Assembly (NCBI GenBank): GCA_022566535.1
Contig: JADFIR010000014.1
Location: 1 to 64,000 of the forward strand
Direction: 5' to 3'
Origin: Planctomycetota bacterium
GTDB taxonomy: Bacteria > Planctomycetota > Phycisphaerae > Phycisphaerales > SM1A02
Length of the DNA stretch: 64,000 nucleotides
Positions 58,599-64,000 of this stretch are shown piece by piece. The position numbers were made by a program, and so were the translations under genes. Below the pieces are notes generated by a model. The model was not told the origin of the DNA and did not search any database. It saw nothing but the letters and a program-made list of their open reading frames with translations. Positions within the stretch are counted from its first letter, which is position 1; every line of letters begins with the position of its first letter.

Positions 58599-59728
58599 TC
58601 GCGCCTGACGAACATCCAACAGGCCACCCCAAGGACAAGCAGCTCGAATCCCAGGGACGTCGTGATGATGAACCAAGGCGAAGGGTCGTCGTAGTAGGCT
58701 TCCATACGGCGCGAGGTTTCCGCATCCACGTCCGTCGCGCGATTGGCGTGCGAGCCGGGCATCACGCCGGTCATGTCCCCGCGCATCATCGCCATGATGC
58801 TGAATCCATGGGGATCCTTGAGCCACCGCGAGAGCAGCCCGACCGTCTGCTGCGTCTTCGGAAGAACGATTATGACAACGCGAACCCGGCGATGCCAGGT
58901 CGCCAACGTCTGCTCGAGCTCTTGGGCTTGCTCGTGATCCTCCTGTGCGCCCTCAAGCTCGCGCTCCCATCGCAGGCGCTGCAGTTTGCCGCCGCCGTTC
59001 TCGGCATCATCCGCCGTGGTGAGACTGGCCTCAACTCGATCAACGATCTCTTGAGCACGCTCAGCTTGGACTTGTGACATGAGTCGGAACTGGTTCAGAA
59101 TTACTTCGGAGGATTGAATGCTCCACAGGCCACACCAGAACAGCATCGTCAGCAGGAGCGCGGTGATGGCCGAGCGAGTCAGTATCCCTGTAAGGACGTT
59201 CGCCGAATACAGATAGCTGTAGAAGACGGTAACAATCGGAACCGCCGCAAAGATCATCCAGTTCCACTCGCCGAGGCGCAGACCGACGCATGCAAAGACG
59301 CCGACGCAGAACAGGCCGACCTGGAGCACGACGAACAGCAGGCTGGTGAGGTACTTGATCACGAAGAGCTTGATCCGCGTGATCGGCTTGGCTAGCACAA
59401 GGTCGATCGTGCCGCTGGCTACGAAGTCGGGGAAGATCGTCGTGGTTGAAATCAGAGCGAGTATGATCGCGATCCAACTCAGCCATATCGTCACCACGAA
59501 GTCGGAGAAGATGCCCATGTACATCGCACGCGCCCACGGGCTGCCTTGCTTGATAAACTCGCTGTCAACGTGTTTGAGGCCGTAGAGGATCGACATGCCG
59601 TCCTCATCGAACCCGATTGATCCGTAGCCAATGACGACCATGCCCGAGAGGACCAGCGTGATCCAGAACAGCTTCTTCGAGTTCAGCTCGCGGTAGGCGT
59701 CGAGCAGCATCGCTGCGACCACGGTCAT
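58592..59728 (-). CDS. ABC-2 type transporter permease
   Basis: The 378-residue membrane protein has an N-terminal helix (LFWITLVLSGMVVIGYG), a large polar loop, a cluster of four or more helices (IWLSWIAIILALISTTTIF, LFVVLQVGLFCVGVFACVGL and others) and a last helix near the end. A helical charged region (residues 215-285) extends into the cytosol or periplasm. It overlaps the ATPase gene by four bases, so the two form one exporter. Substrate unknown. Confidence 0.85.
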   Translation of the reverse strand: MTVVAAMLLDAYRELNSKKLFWITLVLSGMVVIGYGSIGFDEDGMSILYGLKHVDSEFIKQGSPWARAMYMGIFSDFVVTIWLSWIAIILALISTTTIFPDFVASGTIDLVLAKPITRIKLFVIKYLTSLLFVVLQVGLFCVGVFACVGLRLGEWNWMIFAAVPIVTVFYSYLYSANVLTGILTRSAITALLLTMLFWCGLWSIQSSEVILNQFRLMSQVQAERAQEIVDRVEASLTTADDAENGGGKLQRLRWERELEGAQEDHEQAQELEQTLATWHRRVRVVIIVLPKTQQTVGLLSRWLKDPHGFSIMAMMRGDMTGVMPGSHANRATDVDAETSRRMEAYYDDPSPWFIITTSLGFELLVLGVACWMFVRRDY

Positions 59729-60720
59729 CGCCGGCCTCCTTTGCCCGATCGGCCGACCGGCGGCAACGCTCCCGGCGCGAGTATCTGGCCCGTCGCCGGA
59801 TCGGTCACCGCCCGCATGAACAGATCCTCCAGCGTCTCCCGCACCGGCTCCATTGCACAGATGATGCGACTTTCCCTACGGAGCCGGTCGAGGATCGGCT
59901 GCATCGGCCCCGGCTCACTGCCCTGGATGATCAGCTTGCTTTGGCCGTCGGATAAGACCTCCACGCGGATGGACGGGTCGCCCTGGGCCCAGTCCGGCGC
60001 GGCGCCTTGGATGGTGATCTCATACCGCCGACTCTGCGCGGTCAGGTCGTCGATCGTCCCTTGCATGACGACCTTGCCTTGCACAAGGATCGCGACGCGG
60101 TCGCACACCATCTCCAGTTCGCTAAGAAGATGGCTATTGAGAAAGATTGTCGTTCCCCGACGGCGAAGCTCAACGAGAATATCTCGGATCTCGCGCCGGC
60201 CGACCGGATCAACGCCGTCAGTTGGCTCGTCTAGCAGGACCAATTGCGGATCGTTCACCAGCGCCTGAGCCAGCCCGACGCGCTGCATCATGCCCTTGGA
60301 GTACGTGGAGACCTTCTTGTCGGCCCAGTCGCTCATGCCGACAGTTGTGAGCAGCTCCGCGGCGCGGCGTTTGCGCGTCCGCCGGTCCACCTTGGCCAGC
60401 GCCGCATAGAACTCCAATGCTTGCCGGCCGGTGAGATATCGCGGGAAGCGGTGATCTTCGGGCAAATAACCGACCCGCCGCAGCGTCGGCTTGTGACCGA
60501 TGGGGCGACCCAGGAGTGTCCCACCGATGTGCGTGGGCCGCACCACGGTCATCATGATCTTGACCAGGGTGGATTTGCCCGCCCCGTTGGGACCCAGCAG
60601 GCCGAAGATCTCGCCCCGATGCACCTGCATCTCCACGCCCCGCAGTGCGTGCACCTTCCCCCGATAAATCTTCTCGACGTGGTGCAGGTCGATGACGTAC
60701 TCGCCATTGGTGGTCGCCAT
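59725..60720 (-). CDS. ABC transporter ATP-binding protein
   Basis: The 331-residue ATPase has Walker A GPNGAGKSTLVKI, the signature YSKGMMQRVGLAQ, Walker B LVLLDEPTDGVDP and the switch histidine in FLNSHLLSELEMV, followed by an extra C-terminal domain. It resembles the CcmA/GldA group and partners the permease at 58592-59728 (four-base overlap). Start is ATG 60720, with no clear ribosome site. Confidence 0.92.
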   Translation of the reverse strand: MATTNGEYVIDLHHVEKIYRGKVHALRGVEMQVHRGEIFGLLGPNGAGKSTLVKIMMTVVRPTHIGGTLLGRPIGHKPTLRRVGYLPEDHRFPRYLTGRQALEFYAALAKVDRRTRKRRAAELLTTVGMSDWADKKVSTYSKGMMQRVGLAQALVNDPQLVLLDEPTDGVDPVGRREIRDILVELRRRGTTIFLNSHLLSELEMVCDRVAILVQGKVVMQGTIDDLTAQSRRYEITIQGAAPDWAQGDPSIRVEVLSDGQSKLIIQGSEPGPMQPILDRLRRESRIICAMEPVRETLEDLFMRAVTDPATGQILAPGALPPVGRSGKGGRR

Positions 60721-60904
60721 ATTTGCGGCTCCGAGCAGATAGTGTAAGGCTCACCGGGGTTCTTTGGATCGCCTCGGCGGGTGTTGCGAGTGCTTGTGAG
60801 GCCGGTCAAGCCGCCGCCCGGCTCGATGGGCTTCGGGCCCCCGCCGGACGCCGCACGCATGGGCCTCTCGAAGCACGCTCCCCGAGAGCCTATGCTGGGC
60901 CTCC

Positions 60905-62950
60905 ATGCCTGCGACCCTCGGTGGTTTTCTGAGCAACCTTGAAGCAGTTGGCGAGCTGCAGCGGATCTCCGCCGAGGTCTCGCCGGACCTGGAAATCGCC
61001 GAGATTGCCGATCGTCAGAGCAAGTTGCCTTGCCCTGAGGTCAGCGGTGATGCAGCGATGTTCGATCCTCAGCATTGTGCGCTGGGTGGCAAGGCCTTGC
61101 TGTTGGAGAATGTGGCCGGCTGCGATTTCCCGCTGTGTATCAACGTCTTCGGCTCCTATCGGCGGATGGAGATGGCGTTGGGCTGCGAGGCGATCGGCGG
61201 CTTCGAAGCGATCGCCCAGCGCATCGCCGGGTTGACAAAGCCCCATCCGCCGAGCTCGCTTCGAGACATGCTGACCAAGGCCAAGTTGTTCTTTCCGTTG
61301 CTGCGCTCCCCGCCGCGGCGCGTCCGGCGCGGAATCTGTCAAGAGGTCGTTCGACTCACCGAGCGCGGCGAGGTCGATCTTCGACGGTTGCCGCTGATCA
61401 AGTGCTGGCCGCTGGATAGCGATCTTGCGGCCGTCGGCTGGGACCTCTCACCGGCCGAAGCGGGCACACGGCAAACTGATGGACGATACATCACCATCGC
61501 CGGGATGCACACCATTCATGCCGACGACGAACGAGAATCCCGCCCAGCGAGCCACAACATCGGCATGTACCGGGCGCAACTGCTCGACGCCACGCACCTG
61601 GTGATGCACTGGCACATTCACCACGACGGCGCCGCCCATTGGCGATCGTGGAAGCGCCGCGGCGAACCCATGCCGATCGCAATCTGCTTCGGCGGCGAAC
61701 CGGTCCTTCCGTATGCGGCCACCGCCCCGCTTCCGCCGGGCATGAGCGAGCTGCTCATCGCCGGGTTTCTCAATGGCCGTGGTATCCCGCTGGTGCGGGC
61801 GAAGACCGTGCCGCTTCGGGTCCCGGCCAACTGCGAGATCGTCATCGAAGGGTACGTCAACACCGACTGTGGTCTGATCGGGTACGAACCGAAGCGCGAC
61901 GAGACCGGGCGACTCATCGAACCCGTTGGCCCCGGCGGCGTGATCGAAGGACCATTCGGCGACCACACCGGCTACTACTCCCTGCCCGACCGCTACCCGA
62001 TCCTCAAGGTGACCGCGATCACGCATCGCCGCAACGCTGTCTTCCCAGCGATCATCGTCGGCCCGCCGCCGCAGGAAGATTATTACATGGGTAAGGCGAC
62101 CGAGCGCATTTTTCTGCCCTTGCTGCGGATGATGATTCCCGATATCGAGGACTACCACCTGCCGATGTTCGGCTGCTTCCACAACTGCGCGTTCATCAAG
62201 ATCACCAAGGCGTATCCGCTCCAGGCCCGCCGGGTGATGCACGCGGTGTGGGGGGCCGGGCAGATGGCCTGGGAGAAGTTTATCATTGTCGTGGATGACG
62301 ATGTAGACGTGCATGACGAAGTTGCCGTGCTGGGCGCGATCTTCGAGCACTGCGATTTCAAGCGCGATATCGAGCTGGTCAACGGGCCGCTGGACATTCT
62401 CGATCACGCCGCGCCGCGGCTTGGCGCCGGCCATAAGCTCGGCATCGACGCCACCCGCAAGATTCCCGGCGAAGAGGTCCACGGGATTCCCACGCAGGTG
62501 GGGCCGGGAAGGGTTGATCTTGAGCAAAGCCGCTTGCGGATTCGTGAGCTGCTCGGCCGGGCTGGCATTGCCGCCGTAATCCTGCCCGAGTTCGGCTGCG
62601 GTCGTTGTGCGTTCATCGCGGTAGACAAGTCAGCGCCCGGCCAGGGCGCGAGGGCCATTGAATCAATATGGGACGCCGTTGAGTCGCCCTGCGCGGACTT
62701 CGCCATCGCGGTTGATTCGTCCGTGAACCTCGACGACTGGGGGCAGGTCCTATTCCACTTCTGCGCAAACACCGATCCCGGCCGGGACATGGTCCAGCGC
62801 GATCATCGCCTCGGTTTCGACGCGACGAAGAAAGTGGCCGGTGACGAGCGTAACGGCCAACCGGTTCGAGCCTATCCGCCATTGATCGAAATGAGTGATG
62901 AGATCAAACGGCGCGTCGCCCAGCGCTGGGCCGAGTATGGGTTCACCTAA
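60905..62950 (+). CDS. UbiD-family decarboxylase, long form
   Basis: The 681-residue protein belongs to the prenylated-flavin-dependent UbiD family. It has GPFGDHTGYYSLPDRYPILK with PPPQEDYYMGKATERI and HLPMFGCFHNCAFIKI, the prFMN and metal region. E. coli UbiD has 497 residues; here about 180 more follow. The end seems to repeat the C-terminal fold (VVDDDVDVHDEVAVLGAIFE vs IAVDSSVNLDDWGQVLFHF, then IDATRK vs FDATKK). It probably works in menaquinone or ubiquinone synthesis or another aromatic decarboxylation. No UbiX partner is in the window. Confidence 0.85.
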   Translation: MPATLGGFLSNLEAVGELQRISAEVSPDLEIAEIADRQSKLPCPEVSGDAAMFDPQHCALGGKALLLENVAGCDFPLCINVFGSYRRMEMALGCEAIGGFEAIAQRIAGLTKPHPPSSLRDMLTKAKLFFPLLRSPPRRVRRGICQEVVRLTERGEVDLRRLPLIKCWPLDSDLAAVGWDLSPAEAGTRQTDGRYITIAGMHTIHADDERESRPASHNIGMYRAQLLDATHLVMHWHIHHDGAAHWRSWKRRGEPMPIAICFGGEPVLPYAATAPLPPGMSELLIAGFLNGRGIPLVRAKTVPLRVPANCEIVIEGYVNTDCGLIGYEPKRDETGRLIEPVGPGGVIEGPFGDHTGYYSLPDRYPILKVTAITHRRNAVFPAIIVGPPPQEDYYMGKATERIFLPLLRMMIPDIEDYHLPMFGCFHNCAFIKITKAYPLQARRVMHAVWGAGQMAWEKFIIVVDDDVDVHDEVAVLGAIFEHCDFKRDIELVNGPLDILDHAAPRLGAGHKLGIDATRKIPGEEVHGIPTQVGPGRVDLEQSRLRIRELLGRAGIAAVILPEFGCGRCAFIAVDKSAPGQGARAIESIWDAVESPCADFAIAVDSSVNLDDWGQVLFHFCANTDPGRDMVQRDHRLGFDATKKVAGDERNGQPVRAYPPLIEMSDEIKRRVAQRWAEYGFT

Positions 62951-62984
62951 CCACGATTGTCGGTCGTCAGTTGTCAGACAATAG

Positions 62985-63004
62985 CCTCGCCCGGCAGGGC
63001 GAGG
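62985..63004 (+). terminator. Candidate terminator after the UbiD-family gene
   Basis: CCTCGCCC (62985-62992) and GGGCGAGG (62997-63004) pair around GGCA, 35 bases past the stop codon. TTCG follows, so the T-run is poor. Confidence 0.5.
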
Positions 63005-63111
63005 TTCGAGCGGCACTTGTTCCAGCTCGCTGTTCGCCTGCCTCGCCGCCGAAGCGTGGACGCTTGTGCATGTCTAACCCCACATGGCACCGACGTATCG
63101 ACAGTTCGTAG

Positions 63112-63128
63112 GGTCCGCTGTGCGGACC
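63112..63128. repeat. REP-like palindrome, single inverted copy
   Basis: GGTCCGC-TGT-GCGGACC is a perfect stem with a 3-base loop. Read on the minus strand, the palindrome and the four bases after it equal the first 21 bases of the repeat units at 63775-63803. It lies 17 bases beyond the transposase stop codon. Confidence 0.75.
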
Positions 63129-63144
63129 ACTTGCTGCTCGCAGT

Positions 63145-63723
63145 TCATTCACCAATCGTCCGCATGATGCGCTCAAAGCCGGGTACAGGCGCGCGTTGGC
63201 CTTCGCATGTACAAGCCCAATCCATCGGATAGCGTCCCAGGCGCACGGCGCGAGGAAAGCTTGAACAAGCCCAGTCGTGCGGGCAATTCGCTAGGCCGTG
63301 CCTGACCGGGTTGAAATGGATGTACTCAACGTGGTGTATAAAGTCTGCCTCATCGAGAATAGTGTGCTCCCAGAAGCGGCGCTGCCAGACACCGCGACGG
63401 CGATCGTTCCGTCGTGATGGACTGCGATTCTGCTCGTCACCGCCGGAGGCGAGCCAGGCCTTGGTGAATTGCTTCTTTATGAAAGCCCAGCGCCTGGAAT
63501 AGTCCGTATCCCCTCGCGGCAGCGTCCAGATCGCGTGCAGATGGTCCGGCAACAAAACGATGGACTCGATGGTGAACGGCCATCTTCGGCGACACTCCCG
63601 AAAGGCGGCTCTGAGCATCCGGCGGGCAGGGCGGTTGCACAGAAACCGAGCCCGGTCTTCAGTGACGACCGTGAAGAAGAAGGTCCCGCCAGGAACGTGA
63701 GCGCGCCGGTAGTCGGGCATCAA
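63145..63723 (-). CDS. REP-associated tyrosine transposase (RAYT, Y1/HUH family)
   Basis: The 192-residue protein has the RAYT pattern: GGTFFFTVVTEDR, a HUH-type motif in LLPDHLHAIWTLP, IKKQFTKAW and a late FIHHVEYIHFNPVRHGL with the tyrosine expected to attack DNA. RAYTs act on REP palindromes and are domesticated single-copy enzymes. Repeats with a perfect palindrome lie on both sides of the gene, so the pair is a REP/RAYT unit. ATG 63723 or 63720 can serve as start. Confidence 0.9.
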   Translation of the reverse strand: MMPDYRRAHVPGGTFFFTVVTEDRARFLCNRPARRMLRAAFRECRRRWPFTIESIVLLPDHLHAIWTLPRGDTDYSRRWAFIKKQFTKAWLASGGDEQNRSPSRRNDRRRGVWQRRFWEHTILDEADFIHHVEYIHFNPVRHGLANCPHDWACSSFPRAVRLGRYPMDWACTCEGQRAPVPGFERIMRTIGE

Positions 63724-63745
63724 CGGGATGATATCTTGCGAGTGC

Positions 63746-63832
63746 GGTCCGCACGGCGGACCCTACCTTGGGACGGTCCGCACAGCGGACCCTACCTTGG
63801 GACGGTCCGCACAGCCGACCCTACCTCGGCGC
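63746..63832. repeat. Three tandem 29-bp REP-like units
   Basis: Units start at 63746, 63775 and 63804, each 29 bases. Each starts with a 7-bp palindrome GGTCCGC/GCGGACC around a 3-base loop (the third has one mismatch) and goes on CCTACCTTGGGAC (the third ends differently). The third unit overlaps the 3' end of mltA. No unrelated spacers separate them, so this is not a CRISPR. Confidence 0.8.
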
Positions 63833-64000
63833 GTCGCTGAGGTCGGGGGCGAGGTACTGATCCACGTACTGCGGCTTGAGGAAGAAGTAGTACAACCGGC
63901 CTTCGGCGTACTGGCCGCCGGCGAGGATCTCGGCGCTCTTGCCGATGCCCATGAAGATATCGGCCCGGCCGGGGGCCTGGATCGCGCCGCCGGTGTCCTG
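63821..64000 (-). CDS. mltA: C-terminal end of MltA-type lytic transglycosylase (5' partial)
   Basis: The minus-strand frame is open from the right edge to TAG at 63823-63821, 59 residues. It begins QDTGGAIQAPGRADIFMGIG and continues to LYYFFLKPQYVDQYLAPDL. DTGGAI-(x)-GRADIFxG is the hallmark of the 3D domain that ends MltA, with the conserved catalytic aspartates. MltA cleaves peptidoglycan as a membrane-bound lytic transglycosylase. The stop codon lies inside the third REP-like unit. Confidence 0.8.
   Translation of the reverse strand, partial: QDTGGAIQAPGRADIFMGIGKSAEILAGGQYAEGRLYYFFLKPQYVDQYLAPDLSDAPR

Noticed and set aside
63746-63832. CRISPR array at the 29-bp repeats
   Set aside because: The units abut without variable spacers, carry a REP palindrome and lie beside a RAYT; no cas gene is seen.

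Overview
The window is a high-GC bacterial chromosome segment, most likely from a member of the Planctomycetota and possibly class Phycisphaerae. Four things point there. The protein cut by the left edge ends in paired dockerin-like calcium loops. A membrane protein at 50830-51474 has the C-terminal zinc ribbon (a GYDLR stretch between two CxxC pairs) that is common in planctomycetes. Several long secreted proteins match only planctomycete-style families. Lipid A synthesis (lpxB) and a periplasmic murein hydrolase show a Gram-negative envelope. Gene density is about 90 percent and no rRNA or CRISPR array is visible. Taxonomy is inference from gene content, not from a marker gene.

Layout. 1-6.9 kb: dockerin tail, amidohydrolase, an orphan mraZ with its own promoter and operator, csrA, an Nfu-type Fe-S protein, a lipoprotein and dapF. 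6.9-16 kb: an arginine/ornithine catabolic cluster, with an M20 zinc hydrolase, a class III aminotransferase, astA and astD in one run, a low-GC glycosyltransferase placed directly behind astD, a secreted protein, and a ureohydrolase. 16-17.4 kb: a low-GC toxin-antitoxin operon with a third gene and a palindromic operator. 17.5-25.6 kb: tilS, serS, nadK and an ABC system with a very large membrane partner. 25.7-40.4 kb: M20 dipeptidase, MauE-thioredoxin fusion, MscS channel, SIS isomerase, alanine dehydrogenase, thioredoxin reductase, dicarboxylate/amino-acid symporter, asparagine synthetase and a T-protein type tyrA. 40.4-50.6 kb: lipoprotein, PEBP-like protein, aspS, a GH-like TIM barrel, lpxB, a possible nuclease, a sodium:alanine symporter and small cytosolic genes. 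50.8-64 kb: zinc-ribbon membrane protein, M28 peptidase, a four-helix-bundle protein, tRNA-Pro and tRNA-Ser, truB, lspA, a DksA-like protein, accA, proC, a second ABC system, a long UbiD decarboxylase, a REP-associated transposase with its REP palindromes, and the 3' end of mltA.

How genes work together. Much of the window is housekeeping (tRNA charging and modification, NAD and lysine/proline/tyrosine/asparagine synthesis, fatty acid and lipid A synthesis, lipoprotein maturation). Peptide and amino-acid use recurs as a theme: two M20 enzymes, an M28 peptidase, two amino-acid symporters, alanine dehydrogenase and the arginine cluster would suit a heterotroph feeding on protein.

The most promising unexplained items are the arginine succinyltransferase cluster, which lacks recognisable astB and astE but carries a ureohydrolase and an M20 enzyme; the three-gene toxin-antitoxin operon; the structured non-coding stretch between mraZ and csrA; heptamer arrays at four intergenic sites; and the REP/RAYT pair at the right end.
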